Source: an uncultured Campylobacter sp. (GTDB lineage Bacteria > Campylobacterota > Campylobacteria > Campylobacterales > Campylobacteraceae). Taken from it: a stretch of 64,000 nucleotides of DNA. The stretch covers positions 7,680-71,679 of the forward strand of contig CAKVDW010000010.1 in the NCBI GenBank assembly GCA_934728065.1, in the 5' to 3' direction. The position numbers were made by a program, and so were the translations under genes. Shown here one piece after another: positions 8,482 through 17,772 of this stretch. Numbering within the stretch: position 1 is the stretch's first letter; each line of letters opens with the position of its first letter. Below the pieces are notes generated by a model that saw only the letters and a program-made list of their open reading frames with translations, was not told where the DNA came from and made no database searches.

Positions 8482-9594
8482 ATGAGAAAAATTATTTTGT
8501 TTTTAGGGCTTTTAAGCCTAATGATACTTAATGCTAAAGAGCTTAAAATAGGTGTCGTTTTGCCACTTACTGGAGCTGTGGCAGCTTATGGACAAGATGT
8601 TTTAGTGGGCGTTGAACTTGCTAATAAACTTAGCCCAAAGCTTAGCAATGGCGATGAACTTAAACTTGTCATCGCAGACAGCAAAGGCGATAAAATAGAA
8701 AGCGGCACAGCAGCTACAAGGCTAATCGCACAAGATAAGGTGCTTGGCATAATAGGCGAGGCAATCACCACAAACACTATGCAAGTGATTTCAGTAGCTG
8801 AAAACAAAAAAGTGCCTTTAATAGCTCCTGTGGCAAGTGGAGATAAGCTTTTGGAAAAAAAGAAATATTCAAGCAGGGTTTGTTTTATGGACAGCTTTCA
8901 GGGTGAAAAATTTGCAAACTATGCTATAAATTCGCTTGGTTTAAAAAGTGCTGTTATTATCATCGACCAAGTTAATGTTTATTCTGTGGGTTTGGCAAAG
9001 GTTTTTGAAGAAGAATTTAACAAAAAAGGCGGTAAGGTTCTTAAAAAAATGACCATAAGTTCTGGTGATAAAGACTTTAAGGCTATCGTTTCTCAGCTTA
9101 ACACGCTTAATCCAGACTTTGTTTATATGCCCATTTACCACCCAGAAGCAGCGTTGATTGCTAAACAAGCTCGTGCCATAGGCTTTAACAAGCTTTTAAG
9201 TGCTGGAGATGGCGTAAATAACCAAACCTTTATACAGCTTGGTGGCGAGTCGGTAAATGGGGTTGTTTTTACTGATAGTTTTGATTATAACAACCCTACA
9301 ACCAAACTTGGCAAGGACTTTGTGAATGCTTATAATAAAAGCAAAAAATCCAAAGCCGTTCCAGCCTTTACTGCAATGGGAGCAGATGCTTATTTTGTAA
9401 TGTTTGAAGCGATGAATAAATGCGTAAATTCCTTAACAAGCGAATGTATAAACAACGCCATTCACTCAACAAACAACTTCCAAAGCGTTGGCGGTGTCAT
9501 CACCATAGATAAAAGTGGTAATGCTATCCGCTCTGTTATCATTAAAGAAATTCAAAATGGCAAACAAGTGTATAAAAGCACAGTAAATCCCTAA
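8482..9594 (+). CDS. livJ: Branched-chain amino acid ABC transporter, periplasmic binding protein (first copy)
   Basis: A 370-residue periplasmic binding protein of the Leu/Ile/Val-binding family that delivers substrate to LivHMGF. The signal peptide covers about residues 1-18 (ILNA-KE). It is followed by KIGVVLPLTGAVAAYGQD, the family's N-terminal motif, and the receptor-family pattern GDKIESGTAATRLIAQDKVLGIIGE. It is soluble, with no lipobox cysteine. It is the first gene of a tightly packed operon, followed after 8 bp by a second binding protein. Two stretches are identical at base level with that second copy, pointing to recent gene conversion. Confidence 0.93.
   Translation: MRKIILFLGLLSLMILNAKELKIGVVLPLTGAVAAYGQDVLVGVELANKLSPKLSNGDELKLVIADSKGDKIESGTAATRLIAQDKVLGIIGEAITTNTMQVISVAENKKVPLIAPVASGDKLLEKKKYSSRVCFMDSFQGEKFANYAINSLGLKSAVIIIDQVNVYSVGLAKVFEEEFNKKGGKVLKKMTISSGDKDFKAIVSQLNTLNPDFVYMPIYHPEAALIAKQARAIGFNKLLSAGDGVNNQTFIQLGGESVNGVVFTDSFDYNNPTTKLGKDFVNAYNKSKKSKAVPAFTAMGADAYFVMFEAMNKCVNSLTSECINNAIHSTNNFQSVGGVITIDKSGNAIRSVIIKEIQNGKQVYKSTVNP
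8682..8759 (+). repeat. 78-bp block identical to 9803-9880
   Basis: Perfect 78-base identity between the two neighbouring binding-protein genes, while flanking sequence differs at many third positions. It codes the conserved KGDKIESGTAATRL region. Confidence 0.9.
9382..9464 (+). repeat. 83-bp block identical to 10503-10585
   Basis: Perfect 83-base identity between the two binding-protein genes near their 3' ends, coding ADAYFVMFEAMNKCV and what follows. The flanks diverge immediately. Confidence 0.9.
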
Positions 9595-9602
9595 AGGAAA
9601 AG

Positions 9603-10715
9603 ATGATGAAAAAGATATTTTTATGCCTAGCTCTTTTTACACTTTATTTGGAGGCAAAGGAATTAAACATAGGCGTGATAATGCCCTTAACAGGTCAAAC
9701 AGCAGCTTATGGACAAAGTGCTTATGAGGGCATTAAGATAGCAAATGCAATGCGTGGCACATTGTCAAATGGAGATAAAATAAAAATCATCGCCCTAGAC
9801 AACAAAGGCGATAAAATAGAAAGCGGCACAGCAGCTACAAGGCTAATCGCACAAGATAAGGTGCTTGGCATAATAGGCGAAATGGTAACAGCAAACACAG
9901 CACAAATTATGAGTGTAAGCGAAAGCAAAAAAGTGCCTTTAATCACCCCTGCTGCAACAGCTGATAAGCTTTTAAATGGCAAACACTATTCAGCAAGAGT
10001 TTGCTTTAAAGATAGCTTTCAAGGCTCATCTTTAGCAGGATATGCTTATGACAAGCTTGGCTACAAGAATGCTGTTATCATCATCGACCAAGGCACTGAT
10101 TATTCTTTGGGTTTAGCAAGGGCTTTTGAAACAAAATTTACCCAAAAGGGTGGTAAAATCCTTGCTAAATTAAAAATAAGCTCTAAAGAAAGGGATTATA
10201 AGGCTATAATAGCGCAAATTAAAAGCTTAAATGCGGACTTTATCTATGCCCCTGTGTATTATAATGAAGTCTCGCTCTTTGTAAGACAGGCAAGAAGTGC
10301 TGGTTTATCAGTGCCTATGGGTTCAGCTGATGGCACTGCTGATGAAACTTTCATCAAGCTTGCAGGTGAAGCGAGTGAGGGTTATATCTTTACTGATAGC
10401 TTTGATTATGCAAATCCTCCAACAAAACTCAGCCGTGATTTCATCGCTCAATACAGCAAAAGCAAAAATTCAAAAGAAGTGCCAAATTTCACAGCAATGG
10501 GTGCAGATGCTTATTTTGTAATGTTTGAAGCGATGAATAAATGCGTAAATTCCTTAACAAGCGAATGTATAAACAACGCCATTCATTCTACTCAAAGCTT
10601 TGAAGGTGTTTCTGGTGTAATTAGCATTGATAAAAGTGGCAATGCCACTCGTTCGCTTGTGCTAAAAGAGATTAAAGGCGGCAAACAAAGATACAAAGAC
10701 CTCATCAATCCTTAG
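9603..10715 (+). CDS. livK: Branched-chain amino acid ABC transporter, periplasmic binding protein (second copy)
   Basis: A second 370-residue Leu/Ile/Val-type binding protein, paralogous to the one just upstream. The signal peptide (about 1-18, ending LEA) precedes KELNIGVIMPLTGQTAAYGQ. The ligand-pocket lobes differ between the copies more than the two identical blocks do, so the two proteins probably bind overlapping but distinct amino acids. It is separated from the upstream copy by 8 bp and from livH by 8 bp. C. jejuni has the same tandem pair (Cj1019c and Cj1018c). Confidence 0.93.
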   Translation: MMKKIFLCLALFTLYLEAKELNIGVIMPLTGQTAAYGQSAYEGIKIANAMRGTLSNGDKIKIIALDNKGDKIESGTAATRLIAQDKVLGIIGEMVTANTAQIMSVSESKKVPLITPAATADKLLNGKHYSARVCFKDSFQGSSLAGYAYDKLGYKNAVIIIDQGTDYSLGLARAFETKFTQKGGKILAKLKISSKERDYKAIIAQIKSLNADFIYAPVYYNEVSLFVRQARSAGLSVPMGSADGTADETFIKLAGEASEGYIFTDSFDYANPPTKLSRDFIAQYSKSKNSKEVPNFTAMGADAYFVMFEAMNKCVNSLTSECINNAIHSTQSFEGVSGVISIDKSGNATRSLVLKEIKGGKQRYKDLINP

Positions 10716-10723
10716 GAATTTGA

Positions 10724-11620
10724 ATGGACAGCACTTTATTATTACAACAGCTTATAAATGGCGTGAGTCTTGGGAGTATGTATGCACTCATCGCCATAGG
10801 CTACACTATGGTATATGGGGTTTTAAGACTTATTAATTTTGCCCACGGTGAGATAATGATGATAGGCGCTTACACGGCTTTATTTTGCATCACTGCGATG
10901 AATGTGCCTTTTTTAGGCGCTTTAAGTCTTGCGATGATATTTGCTGCTTGTGTGGGTATAGCTATGGATAAAATAGCTTATAAGCCCTTACGCAAAGCCC
11001 CAAGAATTTCCTTGCTCATTACCGCCATAGGAATGAGCTTTTTGATTCAAAATCTTTTTAACATTTCTTTTGGTTCAGCCCCGCGTGCCTTTGTTGTGCC
11101 AAGTTATTTAGAACAAATCATTGAATTTAAAGGTTTAAGCATAAGCGTAGTAAGCATTTTTGTGCCTGTTTTAACTTTTATTATCTTAGCTCTTGTGCTT
11201 TTTATGCTCTATAAAAGCAAATACGGAGTAGCCATTCGTGCCTTAGCCTTTGATGTGTATATGGTTAATTTAATGGGCATTGATGCAAATAAAATCATCT
11301 CCATAGTTTTTGCGCTTGGTTCAGCATTAGCGGCTGTTGGCGGGGTATTTTGGGCGATAAATTATCCCTCAGTTGAACCAAGTATGGGCATTCTAATCGG
11401 CTTAAAAGCCTTTGCAGCTGCTGTTTTAGGTGGCATAGGAAGTGTAGTTGGTGCGGTAATAGGTGCTTTGATTATAGGCTTTAGTGAAGTGATTGCTGTG
11501 GCATTTTTCCCTGAACTTGCAGGCTTTAAGGACGCTTTTGCCTTTATCTTTTTAGTTTTTATTTTGCTTTTTAAGCCAAGTGGAATTTTGGGCATAAATT
11601 ACGAAAGGAGCAGATTTTGA
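10724..11620 (+). CDS. livH: Branched-chain amino acid ABC transporter permease LivH
   Basis: A 298-residue inner membrane permease with about eight hydrophobic segments. The N-terminal motif NGVSLGSMYALIAIGYTMVY and INFAHGEIMMIGAY identify the LivH family. Downstream, LGGIGSVVGAVIGA matches the conserved C-terminal loop that contacts the ATPase. It pairs with LivM to form the channel. It overlaps livM by 4 bp. Confidence 0.95.
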   Translation: MDSTLLLQQLINGVSLGSMYALIAIGYTMVYGVLRLINFAHGEIMMIGAYTALFCITAMNVPFLGALSLAMIFAACVGIAMDKIAYKPLRKAPRISLLITAIGMSFLIQNLFNISFGSAPRAFVVPSYLEQIIEFKGLSISVVSIFVPVLTFIILALVLFMLYKSKYGVAIRALAFDVYMVNLMGIDANKIISIVFALGSALAAVGGVFWAINYPSVEPSMGILIGLKAFAAAVLGGIGSVVGAVIGALIIGFSEVIAVAFFPELAGFKDAFAFIFLVFILLFKPSGILGINYERSRF

Positions 11621-12645
11621 AAGCCTTAAATCAGCATAATTTTGCTTATCTTGCTTTTGTTTTCATTGCTCTTGCTTTTATTTTTTTAACCCCTCACATT
11701 TTTAGTGATTATGGAGAACGAATAGTCAATAATATCGCTATTTTCATCATACTTGCTGTAAGTTATAACCTCATAAATGGCGTTACAGGGCAGTTTAGCC
11801 TTGAACCAAATGGCTTTGTGGCTGTTGGTGCTTATGCTGCGGCTTTGATTTTGCTTAGCCCCGAAAGCAAGAGTGAGCAGTTTATGCTTGAAGAACCAAA
11901 TGCTCTCATAATGCTTATTCATAGCCAAAATTTCATACTTGCACTTTTAGCGGGTGGATTTTGCGCCCTGCTTTTGTCCTTTGTGCTTTCTTTTGCTGTT
12001 TTTAGAGTGCGTGGGGATTATCTTGCTATCGTAACTCTTGGCTTTGGCATTATCATTAAGCTTTTAGCGATTAATTTTCCAAGCATTACAAACGGTTCTT
12101 TAGGGCTTAATGACTTGCCAAGACATTCAAATATTTATTTCACAGGCTGTATAGCCATTATCTGCGTAATCCTCGTTTTAAATTTGGTCTATTCAAAATA
12201 CGGCAGAGCGATGAGAGCTATAAGAGATGATGAAGATGCAGCAAGTGCTATGGGCATTAACACTTTTTGGATAAAAACCCTTGCTTTTGGCACTTCAGCC
12301 TTTTTAGAAGGCGTTGGCGGAGGACTTTTAGCGTGTTTGCTCGCTAGCGTGTCGCCTGAACAATTTGACTTCTTGCTAACCTTTCAACTGCTTATTATTA
12401 TCGTGCTTGGCGGACTTGGCTCAACAACAGGAGCAATCATCGGAGCATTTTTGGTTATAGGAGGGGCTGAATGGTTGCGATTTTTAGATGAACCGATGAA
12501 TTTCTTTGGCTATGAAACTCAAGCCTTACCCGGTCTTAGAATGGTAGCATATTCACTTATACTCATCTTGGTAATGCTCTTTGCAAGACGCGGTCTTATG
12601 GGCGATAAAGAGCTTTTAGACCTTTTTAAAAGGAAAAAACGATGA
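11617..12645 (+). CDS. livM: Branched-chain amino acid ABC transporter permease LivM
   Basis: A 342-residue polytopic permease. Family motifs: NGVTGQFSLEPNGFVAVGAY near the N terminus and LGGLGSTTGAIIGA toward the C terminus. The start is TTG at 11617, overlapping the livH stop as TTGA with an AAAGGAG site upstream. It overlaps livG by 4 bp. The second permease half of the LIV transporter. Confidence 0.94.
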   Translation: MKALNQHNFAYLAFVFIALAFIFLTPHIFSDYGERIVNNIAIFIILAVSYNLINGVTGQFSLEPNGFVAVGAYAAALILLSPESKSEQFMLEEPNALIMLIHSQNFILALLAGGFCALLLSFVLSFAVFRVRGDYLAIVTLGFGIIIKLLAINFPSITNGSLGLNDLPRHSNIYFTGCIAIICVILVLNLVYSKYGRAMRAIRDDEDAASAMGINTFWIKTLAFGTSAFLEGVGGGLLACLLASVSPEQFDFLLTFQLLIIIVLGGLGSTTGAIIGAFLVIGGAEWLRFLDEPMNFFGYETQALPGLRMVAYSLILILVMLFARRGLMGDKELLDLFKRKKR

Positions 12646-13424
12646 TTTTAAAGCTTTGTCATATCAGCAAAAGCTTTGGTGGTGTGGTAGCGATAAATGA
12701 TGCAAATTTAAGTCTTAATGAGGGCGAAATTTTTGCTCTCATTGGTCCAAATGGAGCAGGCAAAACCACACTTTTTAACATTATCACAGGAAATTATAAA
12801 CCAACAAAGGGTGAAGTTATCTTTAATGGCAAAAAAATTCACAAGCTCAAAGCTCATCAAATCGTTCATCTTGGCATAGCTCGCACCTTTCAAAATATAA
12901 GACTTTTTTCAAGTATGACTGTGCTTGAAAATGTGCTTATTGGCTTTAATAAAAGCACAAATTACAGCATTTTAGAGGCATTTTTGCATTTAGGACGGTA
13001 TCAAAAAGCTGAAAAAGAAGCCAAACAAAGAGCTTTTGAACTTTTACAAACACTTGGGATAAGTGAGTTAGCAAATGAAAAAGCGACAAGCTTGAGCTAT
13101 GGACAGCAAAGAAAGGTTGAACTTGCTAGAGCTATGGCGACAAATCCTCGTTTGCTCTTGCTTGATGAACCAGCTGCTGGAATGAATGCTAGCGAAAGCG
13201 ATGAGCTTGCGAGCTTGATTTTAAAGCTAAGGGCTGAATACAAACTCACTATCTTACTCATCGAACACGATATGCACTTTGTAAATTCGCTTTGTGATAG
13301 GGTTTTGGTTTTAGACTATGGAAAGAGTATCTTTGAAGGCAGGGTAAGTGAGGCGATTTTAAATGAAGATGTTGTCAAAGCTTATCTTGGCGATACTTTA
13401 GGAGAAAAAAATGCTCTTCGTTAA
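12642..13424 (+). CDS. livG: Branched-chain amino acid ABC transporter ATPase LivG
   Basis: A 260-residue ABC ATPase. Walker A GPNGAGKTT at 35-43, signature LSYGQQRKVEL, Walker B LLLLDEPAAGM and the H-loop EHDMHF are all present. The AAGMN stretch after Walker B and the extra helical segment before the signature are typical of LivG rather than LivF. Overlaps livM at its start and livF by 14 bp at its end, so translation is coupled. Confidence 0.95.
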   Translation: MILKLCHISKSFGGVVAINDANLSLNEGEIFALIGPNGAGKTTLFNIITGNYKPTKGEVIFNGKKIHKLKAHQIVHLGIARTFQNIRLFSSMTVLENVLIGFNKSTNYSILEAFLHLGRYQKAEKEAKQRAFELLQTLGISELANEKATSLSYGQQRKVELARAMATNPRLLLLDEPAAGMNASESDELASLILKLRAEYKLTILLIEHDMHFVNSLCDRVLVLDYGKSIFEGRVSEAILNEDVVKAYLGDTLGEKNALR

Positions 13425-14106
13425 AGACTTACGCGTATTTTATGGCTTAATAGAAGCGGTTAAGGGTATTGATTTTAGCGTTAAAACAGGACAAATTGTG
13501 AGTTTAATCGGCTCAAATGGCGCAGGCAAAAGCTCTACACTCAAAGCCTTGCTTAACTGTGTTAAAAGAAAGGGCGAGGTGAATTTTCTTGGCTATGACA
13601 CCAAAAGACACCTAACGCACACTCTTGTGCAAAAAGGCATTGCTTTAGTGCCTGAAGGAAGGCGAGTTTTTATTAATTTGACTGTGGAGGAAAACCTCAA
13701 AATAGGTGCTTTTAACAATGATGAGAACTACGAACACTTACAAAAACAAATGTATAAACTTTTCCCTAGACTTGCAGAAAAAAAACAGATTTTAGCAGGA
13801 AATTTAAGTGGCGGAGAAGCGCAAATGCTTGCCATTTCAAGGGCTTTGATGAGTGAGCCAAAGCTTTTGATGCTTGATGAGCCAAGTCTTGGGCTTGCTC
13901 CAAAGATAGTGGCTGAAGTTTTTGAAACCATAGTTCGCCTCAAAAATGAAGGTATAACCATACTTTTAGTCGAACAAAATGCCTTTTCAGCACTTAAAAT
14001 CAGCGATTATGCCTATGTTTTGGAAAACGGCAAAATCACTCTGCAAGGCGAGGCTAATAAACTTGCTGGTGATGATGAAATCCGCAAAAAATATCTTGGC
14101 GCATAA
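13411..14106 (+). CDS. livF: Branched-chain amino acid ABC transporter ATPase LivF
   Basis: A 231-residue ABC ATPase with Walker A GSNGAGKSS at 34-42, signature LSGGEAQML, Walker B LLMLDEPSLGLAP and H-loop VEQNAF. GLAP after Walker B is the LivF hallmark. It forms the energising dimer with LivG and is the last gene of the transporter operon. The next gene, 61 bp on, has its own -10 box. Confidence 0.95.
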   Translation: MLFVKDLRVFYGLIEAVKGIDFSVKTGQIVSLIGSNGAGKSSTLKALLNCVKRKGEVNFLGYDTKRHLTHTLVQKGIALVPEGRRVFINLTVEENLKIGAFNNDENYEHLQKQMYKLFPRLAEKKQILAGNLSGGEAQMLAISRALMSEPKLLMLDEPSLGLAPKIVAEVFETIVRLKNEGITILLVEQNAFSALKISDYAYVLENGKITLQGEANKLAGDDEIRKKYLGA

Positions 14107-14128
14107 CAGTTGAGTAACCAAAACAAAA

Positions 14129-14134
14129 TATAAT
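14129..14134 (+). promoter_or_regulatory. Promoter of the cytochrome c synthase gene
   Basis: TATAAT at 14129-14134 in an AT-rich gap between livF and the next gene, 34 bases before the ATG. AAGGA ribosome binding site at 14158-14162. Confidence 0.5.
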
Positions 14135-14167
14135 TATATCTTTAATATTGTCAATTAAGGATAGAAA

Positions 14168-17100
14168 ATGAAATTTATCACAAATTCTTTGGGCAGTCTC
14201 AAAATCAGTATATTTTTGTTTTTGCTTTTTGCCCTTTTTTGTGCTTTAGCCACCTTTATAGAAAGTGCTTATTCTACACCAACAGCTTGGGCTATGGTCT
14301 ATGGTGCAGGATATTTTGCCCTAATTCAAATTCTTCTTGGCATAAATTTAGCTTGTGGGCTTTTTCGCTATAAAATGTTTGCGCTCAAAAAGCTTCCCTT
14401 GCTCGTCTTTCACTTTTCTTTTTTGTTTATTTTATTTGGTGCGGCGATGACAAGATATGCTGGCTTTGAAGGAAATTTACCCATTAGAGAAGAAAACTCG
14501 AACTCAAGCATACAGAGTTCAAAATCCTATGTGAAATTCTTTGTTCTTAAAGACAACACCGTTTATGGAGAAGCACTTGGCGAAAACATAGCCTTACTTC
14601 CCTTTGCTAACAACTTTACAATGAAGCTTAATTTTGACGGCGAAGAGGCTAAACTTAGCTACAAAAATTTACTTTTAGCTGTGGAGGAAAATTTCGTCCA
14701 AGATAGCAATTCCCCTCCCTTGCTCTCCATAATGATAAGCTCGCAAAAAGACGGTGCCAATGAATGGCTTTTTAATGCTGGAGAAATCAAAAACATTAAC
14801 GGAATCAATTTTGCCTTTTTAAATGATAATGTTCCAAAACCCTTTGTAAAAATCAACAAGAATTTAGAACTTATTTCAAGTGAAAATTTAGATTTTATGG
14901 CAATGGCAAGCGGAGAAAACTCTACACTTAAAACCTTAAACCCAGCAAACGCACTTGAAAAAAGACTTTATGCTTATAAAGATATGAATTTTGTCATTAA
15001 ATTCGCCTCTTTGAATGCAAAATTAGAGCTTGTGGGCAAAAACCGTCCCCAAGATGAGAGCTTTTTTAAATGGCTAAAAAGCCTTGTTTTCAGTAGCGAT
15101 GAAAAACTTGTGCTTGATAAAAACGCTATAAATGCTTTACAAGTGAGTGTAGATTATAAAGGTGAAAGCAAGGACATTACAGTGCTTGAATTTGCGCAGC
15201 CAAAATCCATTGACATAGCTGGACAAAGATTTTTTGTTTCTTTTGATAGAGTGGTTGAGGATTTGCCCTTTGAGGTTTATCTTAAAGATTTTGTGCTTGA
15301 GCGGTATCCAGGTTCTATGTCGCCAAGCTCTTATGCGAGCGAAGTTGAGGTAAGAGACGGCGACAAGAGCTTTGATTACCGAATTTTTATGAACAATGTA
15401 TTAGATTACAAGGGCTACCGTTTTTATCAAAGCTCTTATGATACTGATGAAAAAGGCACTATTTTATCAGTCAATAAGGACCCAGGTAAAATTCCAACTT
15501 ACATAGGCTATTTCTTGCTTTGTTTTGGAATGTTTTTGAGCTTGCTTAACCCAAATTCAAGATTTAGAACCCTAGCCAAACTTGTTAATCAAGACGCCTT
15601 AAAAGCAGGCTCAATAGCTCTTATTTTGGCTTTTATGGGCTTTGCATCTCAACTAAACGCACAAGATTTAAACAACTCAAAAGAGCAAAAACCTCCCATT
15701 GTGGCTAAAGAACATAGCAACAAACTCGCCTCTTTAATCGTGCAAAAAAACGGTGGCAGAATGGTCCCGCTTGATACCCTAGCCATTGAAATTTTAGAAA
15801 AGGTATATAAAAACACCCAATATCAAGGAAAAGATGCAAGTGCTGTGGTGCTTTCAATGTATATCTTTAAATCTTGGTGGGCTTTTGAACCCATTATCAT
15901 TATGCCAAAAAACAAGGCAGTAAATGAGGAATTTACTAAAATTTTAGGGCTTCAAGCCCCTCAAAAATACATTCGTTATGTGGATTTTTTCGATGAAAAT
16001 GACAATTATAAATTACAAAAATATGTTGAAAACGCAAACCGCAAAAACCCAAATGCGCGTGGAGTTTTTGACAAAGAGCTTATAAAGCTTGATGAGCGCG
16101 CAAATATCGTTAATCTCGTCTTAAGCGGGGATTTACTTAAATTTTTCCCCTTACAAAGTGGAGAAAACAACATTTGGTTGCCACCAAGTCGCATAAACGA
16201 GCTTCAAGGTAGCGAAAAAGAACAAGTAGCGATTTTATTTGGCAACTACATCAACTCAAACATTTTGGGTTTAATTGATAACAATTACAGCAAGGCTGAT
16301 TCAGCTTTAGAGCTTATTAAAGAATATCAAAATGAATACGGAGCAGCAGTTATACCAAGTCAAAACAAAATCAACACAGAAATTTTTGTCAATCACTCTA
16401 AAATTTTTGTCAAACTCACACCTATATATTTGTTTGCTGGTATCTTGCTCTTATGTTTAATCCTCTTTAAAATGCTTCGTCCAAAGACAAATATCAAATT
16501 AATCTTTAAATTCGTTTATATTTTAAATATCTTTGCCTTTGTAGTGCATACAGTAGGACTTTGCTTGCGTGGCTATTTAGCTGAACGCGCGCCGTGGAGC
16601 AATGCTTATGAAAGTATGATTTACATTGCTTGGGCTTTAAGCTTAAGCGGAATTTTCTTTTCTCGAAAAAGCCCTATTGCCCTATCTTTGACCTCTATTC
16701 TGGCTGGACTTGTGCTGTGGGTAGCGCATTTGGGCGAAATGGACCCGCAAATCACAAATTTAGTGCCTGTTTTAAACAGCTATTGGCTCAGCATTCATGT
16801 GTCTGTTATTACGGCTAGTTATGGATTTTTAGGACTTTGCTGCCTACTTGGTATCTTTGTTTTGTTCTTACTTTGCTTTATCAAAAAAGACGGCGAATAC
16901 AATGCAAGCATTCAAAGAAATATCACAGAAGCCACGCGTATCAACGAAATGGCGATGATTTTGGGGCTTATGCTGCTTACCATCGGTAACTTTTTGGGAG
17001 CGATTTGGGCAAATGAGAGCTGGGGGCGTTACTGGAGCTGGGACTCAAAAGAAAGCTGGTCGCTTATAAGCATACTCATTTATGCAGCCGTGCTGCACAT

Positions 17101-17332
17101 AAGGCTTATACCGAGCTTGTCAAATCAATATAATTTCGCAGTCGCGTCAATGTTTTCGTATTGGAGCATTGTGATGACTTATTTTGGCGTGAATTATTTT
17201 CTCGTGGGTATGCACTCGTATGCAGCAGGAGATGCGGCAAAAATTCCAAATTTTGTGTGGTATATCTTTATTTTAATGTTAATTTTGGCTATAATAAGTT
17301 ATTTTAAAAAGGGATATGCAAAAAAATTATAA
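14168..17332 (+). CDS. ccsBA: Fused cytochrome c synthase CcsBA (system II)
   Basis: A 1054-residue fusion of CcsB/ResB and CcsA/ResC that exports haem and attaches it to CXXCH motifs of periplasmic cytochromes c. The N-terminal half has membrane spans near residues 10-30, 40-65 and 75-95, and a large periplasmic domain with ResB-type YKGYRFYQSSYD. The C-terminal half is polytopic and carries the haem-handling WWD-type segment SWGRYWSWDSKESW near 945-960. Histidines lie near 794, 877 and 977 at the positions used as haem ligands. The same fused form is typical of Campylobacter and Helicobacter. Its clients in this window include CcoO, CcoP and the small cytochrome c. Confidence 0.95.
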   Translation: MKFITNSLGSLKISIFLFLLFALFCALATFIESAYSTPTAWAMVYGAGYFALIQILLGINLACGLFRYKMFALKKLPLLVFHFSFLFILFGAAMTRYAGFEGNLPIREENSNSSIQSSKSYVKFFVLKDNTVYGEALGENIALLPFANNFTMKLNFDGEEAKLSYKNLLLAVEENFVQDSNSPPLLSIMISSQKDGANEWLFNAGEIKNINGINFAFLNDNVPKPFVKINKNLELISSENLDFMAMASGENSTLKTLNPANALEKRLYAYKDMNFVIKFASLNAKLELVGKNRPQDESFFKWLKSLVFSSDEKLVLDKNAINALQVSVDYKGESKDITVLEFAQPKSIDIAGQRFFVSFDRVVEDLPFEVYLKDFVLERYPGSMSPSSYASEVEVRDGDKSFDYRIFMNNVLDYKGYRFYQSSYDTDEKGTILSVNKDPGKIPTYIGYFLLCFGMFLSLLNPNSRFRTLAKLVNQDALKAGSIALILAFMGFASQLNAQDLNNSKEQKPPIVAKEHSNKLASLIVQKNGGRMVPLDTLAIEILEKVYKNTQYQGKDASAVVLSMYIFKSWWAFEPIIIMPKNKAVNEEFTKILGLQAPQKYIRYVDFFDENDNYKLQKYVENANRKNPNARGVFDKELIKLDERANIVNLVLSGDLLKFFPLQSGENNIWLPPSRINELQGSEKEQVAILFGNYINSNILGLIDNNYSKADSALELIKEYQNEYGAAVIPSQNKINTEIFVNHSKIFVKLTPIYLFAGILLLCLILFKMLRPKTNIKLIFKFVYILNIFAFVVHTVGLCLRGYLAERAPWSNAYESMIYIAWALSLSGIFFSRKSPIALSLTSILAGLVLWVAHLGEMDPQITNLVPVLNSYWLSIHVSVITASYGFLGLCCLLGIFVLFLLCFIKKDGEYNASIQRNITEATRINEMAMILGLMLLTIGNFLGAIWANESWGRYWSWDSKESWSLISILIYAAVLHIRLIPSLSNQYNFAVASMFSYWSIVMTYFGVNYFLVGMHSYAAGDAAKIPNFVWYIFILMLILAIISYFKKGYAKKL

Positions 17333-17339
17333 AGGATAA

Positions 17340-17771
17340 ATGATGAATAATACTTGGATAATGCTCGTTTTAGGTGGTTTTGTCGTTGTTGTTGTGATAC
17401 TTGGTGTGATGATGTTTTTATCCTCAAGCAAAAAAAGCGATGATGATGATAAAAAACCCCAAAAAGCCAAATCTTTAGAAGAGCTTATAAGAGAGGCTTC
17501 AAGTGCAAACGCAAAGAATTTGGATTTGCTCATAAAAGCCTTTTTAGCAACTCAAAAATTTCCTTTTAGAGACGGCACAAAGATAAGTGCTGATGCGAAA
17601 AAAAAGCTTGATTTCATCACAGCCGTAGCCTCAAACTCAAACGCCACACCCAAACACATATCTTTTTTAAACAGAGAGCTGAACAAAAAATACGGCTCTT
17701 ATAAAAAAGAAATTGATGCTTACGAACAAATGGGCGTAGCTAAGAGAAATATACGCGAAAAGAAAAAATAG
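17340..17771 (+). CDS. Membrane-anchored protein upstream of flgR (Cj1025c-like)
   Basis: A 143-residue protein with one N-terminal transmembrane helix (about 5-28), then a charged linker rich in D and K, and a helical cytoplasmic domain starting KSLEELIREASS. It starts 7 bp after ccsBA and ends 1 bp before flgR, so it is in one transcription unit with both. A similar uncharacterised protein precedes flgR in C. jejuni. No catalytic motif is visible. A role near the flagellar regulator is suggested only by position. Confidence 0.65.
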   Translation: MMNNTWIMLVLGGFVVVVVILGVMMFLSSSKKSDDDDKKPQKAKSLEELIREASSANAKNLDLLIKAFLATQKFPFRDGTKISADAKKKLDFITAVASNSNATPKHISFLNRELNKKYGSYKKEIDAYEQMGVAKRNIREKKK

Positions 17772-17772
17772 T

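Noticed and set aside
17327-17533. Reading frame antisense to the start of the gene before flgR
   Set aside because: Lies wholly over an operon with proper ribosome binding sites and overlaps on the other strand; no start signal or family match.
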